Of a DNA stretch of 64,000 bases, positions 7,852 to 17,300 are shown in pieces. The notes under the pieces were generated by a model. The model was not told the origin of the DNA, did not search any database, and worked only from the letters and a program-made list of their open reading frames with translations. Source of the stretch: Runella sp. MFBS21 (lineage in GTDB: Bacteria; Bacteroidota; Bacteroidia; Cytophagales; Spirosomataceae); NCBI RefSeq assembly GCF_029433105.1, contig NZ_JARNTW010000009.1, forward strand, positions 1 to 64,000, read 5' to 3'. Each line of letters opens with the position of its first letter. Position 1 is the stretch's first letter. The position numbers were made by a program, and so were the translations under genes.

Positions 7852-9504
7852 TTATTTTTGCCCTTGCAAGATTTTAGCATGCCGTGATGAATCTTTAAAC
7901 AACTCTAGGGCCGTTTTTACTTCTGGGTCGTTTCGAAACACAAATTCCCTTTCTCCTTTTTGGAGATAGTAATGAGATACGATTTCGCGTTCTAAAGTGT
8001 GTTTGATTTCTTTTTTGAAGTTGGCCAAATCGGCGTCTTTACTGTGGGTAAGTTTGGTTTTAAGGGCTTTGAACTGCTCTTGAATGGCATCAAAATATTT
8101 TTCTTTCTTAGCCGATGCTTCCAGCTCCGACAAATCTTTCTCTACTTGGGTTGTATAGTCATATTCCTTGTCTTTGAGCCAAGTTACGAAGTTTTGATAA
8201 TCACTGTCGCTAAGTTCAAACTCTTTGGCGGGTTTGATAGTCGGATGGTCAGCACGGTATTTGAGAGCATAATCAAAAATAAGACCTTTGGCACTGAGAC
8301 TAGTGACAATGGGTGAGCGACTGGGAAGCTCTGTCACTATATCTGGTTCTACGCCACCGCCATCATATACCACGCGACCATTGCGAGTTTTGAAGGCGAC
8401 TTTAAGAGAATCTGGAATCTTACCAACACTACCGTCGGCATTGCGATGACTATAATCAATTGCCTGAATACATCTGCCACTTGGAATGTAATATTTAGCG
8501 ACGGTTACTTTGAGCTTGGTATTGTAGGATAAGTCGCGGGTCGTTTGGACGAGACCTTTGCCATAAGTACGTTGTCCAATCAACACGCCACGGTCGTAGT
8601 CTTGCATTACGCCCGATACAATTTCAGCAGCTGAGGCACTACGGCCGTTTACCAATACTACCAACGGAATATCGGTATCTACGGGAGCCATGGGAGCCGT
8701 GTAGGTTTTGTTCCACTCTGTTACCTTCCCCCGGTTTGATACCACCTCTGCATCTTTAGGGATAAAGAGATTACAAATCAAAACGGCTTGGTCTAGCAGC
8801 CCACCGGGGTTTTCGCGTACATCCAAGACCAGTTTCTTCATCCCCTTGCCTTTCAGTTCGATTAAAGCTGTTTTTACTTCGCGAGCAGCGGTTTGGTTGA
8901 AATCTTTGAGGTCGATATAGCCCACTTCGTCGTTGAGCATTCCATAGTAAGGAACATTTCCTGTTTTCACAAATTCACGCGTCACATTGATGTCGATTGG
9001 CTCTTTGCTACCTACTCTTTTGACCGTCAATTTGACGGACGAATTCGCCTGTCCTTTCATGAGTTTGTCGGGGTTGGCATCTTTGCGAGTCGTTAGGTCT
9101 ATCCCGTCGATTTTGACGATTTCGTCTCCAATGTGCAAGCCTGATTTTTCGGCAGGGGAGTCATCCAAAATTGAAAAAACGATATTTTTGCCTTTGACGC
9201 TCGAAATCACCGCTCCAATACCCGTGTACTGACCTGTGGTCATGGTACGATAGTCTTCTATCTCATCTTCGGCATAAAAATTAGTGTAAGGGTCAAGGTT
9301 TTTGAGCATCGACTCTATGCTCATTTTGGTAAGTCTGTTGGGATTGATTTCGTCTACATAATAGCGGTTCAGTTCTTTGAACAGGGTAGCGTAGATATCT
9401 AAGTTACGAGCGATTTCAAAAAAACGCTCATCGTTGCGGAAGGCAAAAAATCCCAATCCAGCAACACAAACAGCGGCTAAAGAGAATTTACGTAAATGTT
9501 TCAT
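7852..9504 (-). CDS. S41 family C-terminal processing peptidase
   Basis: Periplasmic serine protease of the CtpA/Prc group that trims or degrades proteins from the C-terminus. From the ATG at 9504 it has 550 residues; a TTG at 9519 would add five. A signal peptide or anchor covers residues 1-22, a PDZ domain about 83-165 (with DDSPAEKSGLHIGDEIVKIDG), and the S41 catalytic domain about 185-370. The nucleophile is in VNGRSASAAEI (Ser291) and the general base in YGKGLVQ (Lys316), so the Ser-Lys dyad is intact. A helical tail of about 150 residues with many Lys and Glu follows. A second S41 protease lies at 46830-48929. Confidence 0.93.
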   Translation of the reverse strand: MKHLRKFSLAAVCVAGLGFFAFRNDERFFEIARNLDIYATLFKELNRYYVDEINPNRLTKMSIESMLKNLDPYTNFYAEDEIEDYRTMTTGQYTGIGAVISSVKGKNIVFSILDDSPAEKSGLHIGDEIVKIDGIDLTTRKDANPDKLMKGQANSSVKLTVKRVGSKEPIDINVTREFVKTGNVPYYGMLNDEVGYIDLKDFNQTAAREVKTALIELKGKGMKKLVLDVRENPGGLLDQAVLICNLFIPKDAEVVSNRGKVTEWNKTYTAPMAPVDTDIPLVVLVNGRSASAAEIVSGVMQDYDRGVLIGQRTYGKGLVQTTRDLSYNTKLKVTVAKYYIPSGRCIQAIDYSHRNADGSVGKIPDSLKVAFKTRNGRVVYDGGGVEPDIVTELPSRSPIVTSLSAKGLIFDYALKYRADHPTIKPAKEFELSDSDYQNFVTWLKDKEYDYTTQVEKDLSELEASAKKEKYFDAIQEQFKALKTKLTHSKDADLANFKKEIKHTLEREIVSHYYLQKGEREFVFRNDPEVKTALELFKDSSRHAKILQGQK

Positions 9505-9603
9505 GGTTGTCAAATCCAAAGAAAAGTTTGTGGCAGGTCGATTGAGTGTTTATACTTCATGTTAAAATAACGAAAAATCACTACGAAGTTATGTATTTCT
9601 AAC

Positions 9604-9638
9604 AAAAAAACGAGCGATGCCCCAAAAGACATCGCTCG
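9604..9638 (-). terminator. Intrinsic terminator of the OmpA-like lipoprotein gene
   Basis: On the minus strand a 9-bp stem CGAGCGATG/CATCGCTCG (9638-9630 and 9619-9611) encloses an 11-base loop and is followed directly by seven T residues (9610-9604). It lies 38 bases after the end of the OmpA-like gene. Confidence 0.85.
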
Positions 9639-9675
9639 CATACAAGCAAGGACCTAAAACCTTACTTTATAAAGT

Positions 9676-10569
9676 TTACTTACCAGCTTCAAACAATTGG
9701 AAGAATTGATCCAATTTTGGTAAGATGATGATTTCAGTGCGGCGGTTTACGCTACGGCTTTTGGTGTCAGAGTTAGCGACTTTGGGGACAAATTCGCCAC
9801 GACCACCCGCAGTCATACGCTCAGGGGCAACTCCGTATTTTTTCTGAAGTGACCGTACCACTGAAGTAGCACGCTTCACGCTCAAATCCCAGTTGTCTTC
9901 CAATACTGAGGCACTGTTGTAAGGAATATTGTCGGTATGGCCTTCTACCAAAATGTCGAAGTCTTTGCGGTCGTTTACGACTTTAGCGATTTTACCCAAC
10001 ACACTTTCAGCTTGTGAAGTGATATCGTAGCTACCATACTTAAACAACATTTTGTCTGAAAGAGAGACATAAACAACTCCTTTTTTCACTTCGATGTTTA
10101 CATCTTCATCGTTGATATTTTCCAAAGAGCGCTTAAGTGCCATCACGAGTGCCAAGTTAAGAGAATCTTTGCGGCGCAAGTTAGAGTTAAGGTCTTGGAT
10201 ATAAGAACTTTGGCGGTTAAGTGCATCCAATGATTTTTTGATACTTTCGGCACCATCTTTACTTACAATTGACAAGTCAGAAAGACGGTCAAGCAAGTTG
10301 GTGTTGGTACGCTTTAAGTAAGCGATTTCATCTTCAAGAGCTTTCAATTTTGCTCTTTCATTGGTGATGTCGCCATCTTTCAATTTGATTTGGCCTTGCA
10401 AATCGCTCACGTCATTTTTGAGTTTGGCAGTAAGCGCGTCACAATCAGCTTTGTTTTTGTCGAGCAAGGCTTGAAGCTCAGCTTTGTCTTTGGTTAATTG
10501 AGCTAATTGTTTCTTATTGCAAGATGCAAACAAAAGAACAGATAAGGAAAACAAAATAATTTTTCTCAT
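9676..10569 (-). CDS. OmpA-family peptidoglycan-associated lipoprotein
   Basis: Outer-membrane lipoprotein tethering the envelope to peptidoglycan. The 297 residues begin with a signal peptide ending in the lipobox FASC (Cys17), followed by a long coiled coil (about 20-145, rich in Lys, Asp and Leu heptads). An OmpA C-terminal domain follows (about 160-288) with the peptidoglycan-binding pattern VEGHTDNIPY and the NRRTEIII ending. The coiled-coil plus OmpA layout resembles Pal/MotB-like proteins in general. It stands alone with its own promoter and terminator. Confidence 0.92.
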   Translation of the reverse strand: MRKIILFSLSVLLFASCNKKQLAQLTKDKAELQALLDKNKADCDALTAKLKNDVSDLQGQIKLKDGDITNERAKLKALEDEIAYLKRTNTNLLDRLSDLSIVSKDGAESIKKSLDALNRQSSYIQDLNSNLRRKDSLNLALVMALKRSLENINDEDVNIEVKKGVVYVSLSDKMLFKYGSYDITSQAESVLGKIAKVVNDRKDFDILVEGHTDNIPYNSASVLEDNWDLSVKRATSVVRSLQKKYGVAPERMTAGGRGEFVPKVANSDTKSRSVNRRTEIIILPKLDQFFQLFEAGK

Positions 10570-10644
10570 TTTGTATGAGGTTAAAGTGGATGTTTGTAGT
10601 TAGGTTTTATTGAAAATTATTAGGATATTTTTACAAATTTACTG

Positions 10645-10652
10645 CAAAAGTA
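10645..10652 (-). promoter_or_regulatory. Putative -7 promoter element for the OmpA-like lipoprotein gene
   Basis: On the minus strand TACTTTTG, an 8/8 match to TAnnTTTG, stands about 75 bases before the ATG at 10569. A -33 TTTG at the usual spacing is not evident. The rest of the 290-base gap (10570-10859) before the divergent P450 gene shows no gene or RNA that I can support. Confidence 0.4.
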
Positions 10653-10859
10653 AGCCCATTTCTATAACTTTTTACTGTTAGTTGGGATAGATTTTTTAAA
10701 AACCCTCTTATTTCAATACCAATACGCCAATTTGTGCGTTTAGGGCTACGCCTATCTGGGCTTTTTAACGATTTGTTTAGCTCTTTTAAAGTAAATTTAA
10801 AAGAAAGTAAACTAATGAAGGAAGTATACGCCCCAAAATTACTAAAAAATGCCTTTTAA

Positions 10860-12248
10860 ATGTTGTCAAAACAAAAAAAACTTCAAGCAGTCGCAGCGGC
10901 CCACAAGCTCCCTTGGGTAGGGCACACCTTGGCATTTGTTAAGAATCCACTTGGGTTTCTAGAAAAAATCCAAAGCCGTTATCATCATGAAAAGGTGGTA
11001 AAACTGAGCCTCGTCGGAAGGGAGTTTCATTTGGTACTTACTCCTGAGGACGTCAAACATGTGCTGCAAGAAAACAACCGCAACTATCATAAAAGTGAAG
11101 CCTATTCGGTATTGGCTATTTTTTTAGGGAATGGTTTATTGACAAGCGAAGGTGATTTTTGGCGGCGGCAGCGTAAATTGGCACAACCTGCTTTTTACAA
11201 ACAACGCCTCGCTCTAATGGTAGAAATGATGGGGAGCGAAACGAAAGGTCTGTTGGATAAGTGGGTGTCTGAAAAAGAAAATATACCAATAGATATCACA
11301 AAAGATATACTAAATCTAACGCTAGGCATCGTCACGAAAGCACTCTTCAGTGCAGATGTCAAACATCGATTGGAGGGAATTTCGGAGGCTCTCAACGACA
11401 TCATGCACTATGCCGATGATATTCTAAAAAGTTTTGTTCGCTTTCCACTTTCGTTTCCTACTCCCGCCAATCGGCGCTTTAAGCGTGCGGTCCAAAAAGT
11501 GGAGGGAATCATCTATGATATTATTGATGCACGTCGACAAGAATTGAAAAGAAACCCAAAAGTAAGATATGATGACTTGCTCGATATGCTCATTCATACC
11601 AAAGATGAAGAAACTGGCGAGACCATGACCGACAAACAACTCCGCGACGAGGTCACCACGATATTTATGGCAGGGCACGAAACTACCGCCAATGCTCTTT
11701 CATGGGCCTTGTATTTGCTAGCCCAGCACTCTGAGGTAGTAGCTAAGATGAGGCAGGAGCTAAACGCGGTGCTGGGTAAAAACGGAACGCCTACTTTCGA
11801 AAATATTCGTGAACTCAAGTACCTCTTACAAGTAGTACAAGAAGTGATGCGATTATATCCTCCGGCGTGGATCATGGGAAGGAAAGCTCTAAAGAGCGAT
11901 TTGTTGAGTGGGTATCCTATTCAGGCCAACTCTTTTGTGCTCATTTCAATTTATTTGCTTCATCGCCATCCTGATTATTGGGAAAGACCCAATGATTTTG
12001 ATCCAGATCATTTTTTGCCCGAACCCACCAAAAGTAGACCTACTTATGCTTACATTCCTTTTGGGGGAGGTCCTAGAATGTGTATCGGCAACAACTTCGC
12101 ATGGATGGAGATGCAAATTGTGATAGCGGTATTAATTCAAAAGTATGATTTTGTTTTGGACAATACAGAAAAAGTAGAACCTGACCCCCTGGTAACGTTA
12201 CGTCCCAAAAAGAACCTAAAAATATACCTAAAACCAATAGATGCCTAA
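10860..12248 (+). CDS. Cytochrome P450
   Basis: Heme monooxygenase of 462 residues, a typical bacterial P450 length, without signal peptide. The I-helix oxygen-activation motif is MAGHETTA (about residues 269-276), the K-helix ExxR is EVMRLYPPAW, and the heme-binding loop is FGGGPRMCIGNNFA with Cys408 as the axial ligand. All key residues are present. The overall sequence resembles the CYP4/CYP102-like class with a PPAW stretch, which often acts on fatty acids or terpenoids, but the substrate is unknown. No ferredoxin or ferredoxin reductase gene is adjacent, so its electron donor is encoded elsewhere. Confidence 0.95.
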   Translation: MLSKQKKLQAVAAAHKLPWVGHTLAFVKNPLGFLEKIQSRYHHEKVVKLSLVGREFHLVLTPEDVKHVLQENNRNYHKSEAYSVLAIFLGNGLLTSEGDFWRRQRKLAQPAFYKQRLALMVEMMGSETKGLLDKWVSEKENIPIDITKDILNLTLGIVTKALFSADVKHRLEGISEALNDIMHYADDILKSFVRFPLSFPTPANRRFKRAVQKVEGIIYDIIDARRQELKRNPKVRYDDLLDMLIHTKDEETGETMTDKQLRDEVTTIFMAGHETTANALSWALYLLAQHSEVVAKMRQELNAVLGKNGTPTFENIRELKYLLQVVQEVMRLYPPAWIMGRKALKSDLLSGYPIQANSFVLISIYLLHRHPDYWERPNDFDPDHFLPEPTKSRPTYAYIPFGGGPRMCIGNNFAWMEMQIVIAVLIQKYDFVLDNTEKVEPDPLVTLRPKKNLKIYLKPIDA

Positions 12249-12403
12249 CTCTCTGAAAAAGGCCTCAATTTGGTACAAAATCAAAGATATTGTTATTTTA
12301 GAGGTGGTGATTTTGGAGTATCGCTGGTTTGGTTAGACCATTTTTGCAAAAAATTCCTATTTTTACGCCCGTTTTCAACTCAAATCCGAATTTTAGACAT
12401 ACA

Positions 12404-13387
12404 ATGAGACAAATACTTTTCCGTGAAGCCTTGCGTGAGGCCCTATCTGAAGAAATGCGCCGTGATGCGAGCGTATTCTTGATGGGAGAAGAAGTTGCCG
12501 AATATAATGGAGCCTATAAGGTGAGTCAAGGAATGCTTGACGAATTTGGGCCAGAGAGAGTTATTGATACCCCTATCGCCGAATTGGGCTTTGCGGGTAT
12601 TGGAGTAGGAGCGGGTATGAACGGACTGCGCCCTATCATTGAGTTTATGACTTTCAATTTCTCTTTGGTAGCTATCGACCAAGTAATCAACTCGGCCGCT
12701 AAAATCCTTTCTATGTCGGGTGGGCAATATAGCTGCCCTATCGTATTTCGGGGACCTACCGGTAATGCGGGGCAATTGGGAGCGCAGCACTCACAAAACT
12801 TTGAAAATTGGTATGCCAATACACCTGGCTTGAAGGTGGTCGTTCCTGCTAATCCATATGATGCCAAAGGCTTGCTTAAAGCGTCTATTCGTGACAATGA
12901 CCCGGTGATTTTCATGGAGTCAGAGTTGATGTATGGTGACAAAGGCGAAGTGCCCGAAGAAGAATATATCATTCCATTGGGTAAAGCGGAAGTGAAAAAA
13001 GAAGGAAGTGATGTGACGATTGTTTCTTTTGGAAAGATGATTCCTCGCGTGGTAAATCCTGCTATCGAAGAGCTTTCTAAAATGGGTATCAATGCAGAAC
13101 TTATTGATTTAAGAACTGTCCGCCCTATTGATTATGACACAGTTATCAATTCTGTAAAGAAAACCAATCGTTGTGTAGTAGTAGAAGAAGCATGGCCATT
13201 GTCGTCGATTGCTTCAGAGCTGGCATATATGATTCAGCGCAAAGCTTTCGATTATCTTGATGCGCCTGTCATTCGTGTCAACAGCATGGACGTGTCATTG
13301 CCCTATGCACCTACATTGATTGAAGCGATATTGCCTAATGTAAAGCGTACAATTGATGCGGTAAAAGCAGTAACTTACCAAAATTAA
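12404..13387 (+). CDS. pdhB: Pyruvate dehydrogenase E1 component subunit beta
   Basis: Beta subunit of the thiamine-diphosphate-dependent E1 of pyruvate dehydrogenase, which decarboxylates pyruvate. From the ATG at 12404 it has 327 residues and starts MRQILFREALREALSEEM, matching the family; a TTG at 12329 would add 25 residues that do not belong. The ThDP-contacting region around EEVAEYNGAYKVSQG, the IDTPIAELGFAG motif and the C-terminal transketolase domain (about 190-310) are clear. The alpha subunit and the E2 and E3 genes are not nearby. It could in principle be a branched-chain E1 beta, but the sequence fits PdhB best. Confidence 0.93.
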   Translation: MRQILFREALREALSEEMRRDASVFLMGEEVAEYNGAYKVSQGMLDEFGPERVIDTPIAELGFAGIGVGAGMNGLRPIIEFMTFNFSLVAIDQVINSAAKILSMSGGQYSCPIVFRGPTGNAGQLGAQHSQNFENWYANTPGLKVVVPANPYDAKGLLKASIRDNDPVIFMESELMYGDKGEVPEEEYIIPLGKAEVKKEGSDVTIVSFGKMIPRVVNPAIEELSKMGINAELIDLRTVRPIDYDTVINSVKKTNRCVVVEEAWPLSSIASELAYMIQRKAFDYLDAPVIRVNSMDVSLPYAPTLIEAILPNVKRTIDAVKAVTYQN

Positions 13388-13448
13388 TTGCTTTGAGTTC
13401 GATTTTAGAAATATCCCAAACGACTAAAATTTTTTGGTATAATAGAAG

Positions 13449-13470
13449 GCCCCTGTCCAAGGGGCTTTTT
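13449..13470 (+). terminator. Intrinsic terminator after pdhB
   Basis: A 6-bp stem GCCCCT/AGGGGC (13449-13454 and 13460-13465) with a 5-base loop is followed by five T residues. It lies 62 bases past the pdhB stop. Confidence 0.8.
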
Positions 13471-13549
13471 GTTTGGCACGATTTTTTTAGGAATTTAAAT
13501 ATCATAAACCAATATTTTTGGAGTTATTTATCCAAAAATCTTTTTACCT

Positions 13550-14284
13550 ATGAAACATTACCTCCAAACTCTTTTGATTGTAGCGGCCACTCAAGTGAGT
13601 GTCATTGCCCAAACAAGCATTCCAGCCGACAGCATCTTTAACAAGTATTATACCGCTACGGGTGGTAAGGCACTTTGGGATGGCGTTCAGACCTATTCTA
13701 TCAAGCAAGCTTATCGGGCGGGCACCGCCAATGACTACGATTTAGAAATAAGGGGCTCTATGCCACTTCAAGCAATGTCCAAAATTCGGACTATCATGAA
13801 GCGCGATTTTGTATATGGTATGAAAGGCACCGATGGCTGGGTAAAGATACCTATTGGAAGCCGTGACAAAGTGACCCAATTCCAAACAAGCGCCTTAAGC
13901 GATAAAGAAAAAGAAACAATGCGTCGGGAATTAGGCGACATTCTGGTTCCTTTTTACAATTATGCCCAAAAAGGTTACATCGCTACTGTAGTGGGCCAAG
14001 AAACCATCAATGGAAAGCAGGCTTATAACGTAGAATTGGAAGGCAAAGGCGTAAAATACAATCTCTATTTTGATGCTCTCAAAGGAGAATTAATTAGAGA
14101 AAAGCTGACGCTACCTACCAATGAAATCCAGACTAGAGACCATACTCAATACACTAAGTCAGCTTATGGATTGTCATATCCTTCTGAATCGACGTTTGTG
14201 AGTAGCATCGATAAAAAAACAATGAAAGTAACTACTACAATAGAGTTCAACGCCAAACTCCCCGATGACTCTTTTGTGAAGTAG
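13550..14284 (+). CDS. Secreted protein, probable LolA/LppX-like fold
   Basis: A 244-residue exported protein. The signal peptide is MKHYLQTLLIVAATQVSVIAQ. The mature start SIPADSIFNKYYTATGGKALWDGVQTY matches the N-terminal pattern seen in Bacteroidota outer-membrane lipoprotein-sorting-like proteins (a helix, then GG.....W..V.). A succession of beta-strands with a DGWVKIP segment follows. By that resemblance it may bind a lipid or lipoprotein in the periplasm, but no catalytic motif is visible and the role is not established. It lies 55 bases before tamB on the same strand, an envelope-biogenesis context. Confidence 0.75.
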   Translation: MKHYLQTLLIVAATQVSVIAQTSIPADSIFNKYYTATGGKALWDGVQTYSIKQAYRAGTANDYDLEIRGSMPLQAMSKIRTIMKRDFVYGMKGTDGWVKIPIGSRDKVTQFQTSALSDKEKETMRRELGDILVPFYNYAQKGYIATVVGQETINGKQAYNVELEGKGVKYNLYFDALKGELIREKLTLPTNEIQTRDHTQYTKSAYGLSYPSESTFVSSIDKKTMKVTTTIEFNAKLPDDSFVK

Positions 14285-14339
14285 TAGAATAATTTATTTC
14301 CCAAATTATCCACCTTAACTATGTGCTTTTAGAAGCGCA

Positions 14340-17300
14340 GTGTTAGCATTTTATAGCATTTTGAGAAAAGTCGGTAGAATCCTCCTATTTATTTTCCTTG
14401 GGCTATTGCTAGTTTTTGGGACTGCTATTGTTTGGTTGCAAACGGGAGCAGGCCAAGACTGGCTTACGCGTCGGGTAGTGTCCTATTTGCGACAAAAACT
14501 CCAAACGCGGGTAGAAGTAGCTCAAGTGAGGTTTCAATTGCCCGACTGGATAGAGTTAAAAGAGGTGTATTTGGAAGACAAACACCGGGATACGTTGTTG
14601 TCGGGAGGGCGTTTGTTTGTGGATTTGGATGTTTGGGGGCTGCTAAGAAATAAAGTGGGTATCAATGAAATACAATTGGAAAATATTGTACTGAATGTCC
14701 ACCGAACTTTGCCTGATACTACTTTCAATTTTGCTTTTATTACGCAAGCTTTTGCAAGTCCAGATGCTGCTCCTGACACGGCATCGACCCCTTTGGAGAT
14801 GCGTCTTGATGCTATATCCCTCAAAAACGTCAACTTACAATACCGCGATGCCCTCATCGGGACCGATGCGAAGCTGTGGCTCAAGGATTCAAAAGTGACC
14901 TTTTCGGCTTTCAATCCTTCTTATAATCGTTATCATTTGAGTACTACAGTGCTAAATGAAGGCAAAGGCTCCGTGAGAATGTATGCGCCGCTTCGCACCG
15001 GTCCGGTAGCATCCGATAGTGTGGTGGTCATCTCTTCGCCTTCTGATTCTTTAGATATAAAGCTGGGCAAAATCCGGGTGGAAAACTATGAGTTAAATTA
15101 TGTGGATGAAACTCAAAAACTCAAAACCGGGGCAAGAATTGGGACTTTGGAGCTTGAAAGTGAACAGTTGTTTTTAGAAAAATTAGCCGTATCACTCAAA
15201 AAACTAGCCTTAAACAATTCAAGTTTGGTGTATAAAACCGATAGCTTGGATGTAGACCTTAGCCAAGTCAATACATTACTTGAAGATTTTAAATTTACCC
15301 CAAATTTTATCGAAGGTAAGCTCAAATCTGCTAGTATGGCCGAGAAAAGAGGGTTTGTGTTACGGCAGTTTCAAACCAACTTTGTGTATTCGGATACGCA
15401 AGCGTCTCTTCAAAATCTGTTGGTACAAACCAATGAAACAACCCTTCGTAACAAAGCCATACTCCGCTATCGTTCCCCTGAAGAATTATCAAAAAATATC
15501 GGAAATGTAGCTTTAGAAATCAACCTTCAGGATAGCAAGCTAGGTTTTAAGGATGTGTTGACTTGGATGCCGTCGCTTCGTAAAACTCCTCCCTTTGACA
15601 AAAATCCTAATGCCGTGGTTCAACTCAATGGCGTGGTAGAAGGGAAAGTGAATAATTTTATTTTGAAAAAAATAGATATAAGCACTTTGCAAGGGACGCG
15701 TCTAAAAATGGAAGGTAGAATAGCGGGATTACCTGAGCCTACAAAAGTGGTATTAGACTTAAAACTAAGCGAACTAGCTACTACCAAGGCTGACATCGAA
15801 CGACTTTTGCCTAAAGATGCGCTGCCTACATCGATTGACATACCAGGCCGATTGGCCATGAATGGTACGGTCAAAGGTAAAGCCGATGACCTCAATATCA
15901 ATACTCAGTTGGAATCAGATTTGGGAGGAGCAACTTTTGACGGCAATTTGAAAAATTTTGCAAAAGCCAAAAATCAAGCTTATCAAGGAACCTTAGTTTT
16001 AAAAGAATTTAATGCAGGAAAATTGCTGAAACAGCCCCCAGAGCAGTTGGGCAAGTTGTCGTTGTCGGTAACTGTAGATGGACAAGGCATTGATCCAAAA
16101 ACGCTGCAAGCTGATTTGAAAGGGACCCTTGAGAGTGCTGATATCAAAGGATATACTTATAATAACCTTAATCTTTCGGGCACTTATCGGCAGCAAGTGG
16201 CAGATTTTAAAGCCGACATAGAGGATGCAAATGCTACCCTACGGCTTTCGGCGCAGGCTGATTTGAGCACAGAATTTCCGGTCGTAAAATCGGAAGTAGA
16301 GATTGAAAAGCTACGCTTCAAACCGCTGAATTTATACACTGAGGATTTGGGAATAAAAGGAAAGATTAAAGCAGACTTTTCATCTACCAATCCAGAGGAC
16401 CCTCGCGGAACTTTGAGCGTAGAAAATGGCGTGCTGATACAGGACGGTAAAGAAATACCTCTTCAAGAGGTGCAAGTAAGATTAGAGAATCAAAATGGAC
16501 AACGTTTAGCTCTCATAGAAGCTCCTTTTGTGAAAGCAAAAGCTACTGGACAGTTTCGCTATGCCGAATTGGCGGATATAGTGTTGACCGAAATCAATCG
16601 GTATTTTGCAATTCCTGATGTCAAATACAAACCTATTACAGCACCTTACCAGCTTGTATTGGATGGAAAAGTAGCCAACCACCCTGCTATTAAAGCTTTT
16701 GTACCAGAGCTTACCAAAATGGATACCGTTAGGTTTTCGATGCAGCTCAATAGTCAGCAAGATACTACTTTAAAAATAAGCCTCGTGGCGCCTTTGATAG
16801 AGTACGATAGCTCAACCGTCGAAAAGGCTACCTTTAACATAGCAGGCGCTAACAATAAAGCCCAATACCATACTCACATTGACAAAATTACGTATGATAC
16901 CTACCAAATAAAACGTACCGACTTAGAAGGACAAATTGCTAATAACATCGTAGGTTTTAATCTTGTGCTCAAAGATTCGCTTGATAAAGACCGGCATGGA
17001 GTAGAAGGAGCACTTGCGGCGGTGGGGAGCAATTATCGCTTGCAGTTGCGTCGACGGGCGTTGCTTTTAGATTACAAGCCTTGGCAGGCCGATTCTATGG
17101 GATATGTTCAATTTGGTAAAGAAGGACTATTGGTCAAGCAATTTTTACTGACCCAAAACCGTCAGAGACTTTTCATAAATAGCGAGACAAATATTCCCAA
17201 TGAGCCTATCAGAGTAGAAATGGATAGTCTCAATTTGCGGCCATTGGTAGCGATTGCCGCCGATTCTATGCTGGTAGGAGGGGTATTGGCAGGAAATGTA

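Noticed and set aside
12526-13092. Open frame of 188 codons on the minus strand
   Set aside because: Antisense shadow of pdhB.
13393-13641. Open frame of 82 codons on the plus strand after pdhB
   Set aside because: It runs through the pdhB terminator hairpin and into the next gene in another frame; composition is not protein-like.
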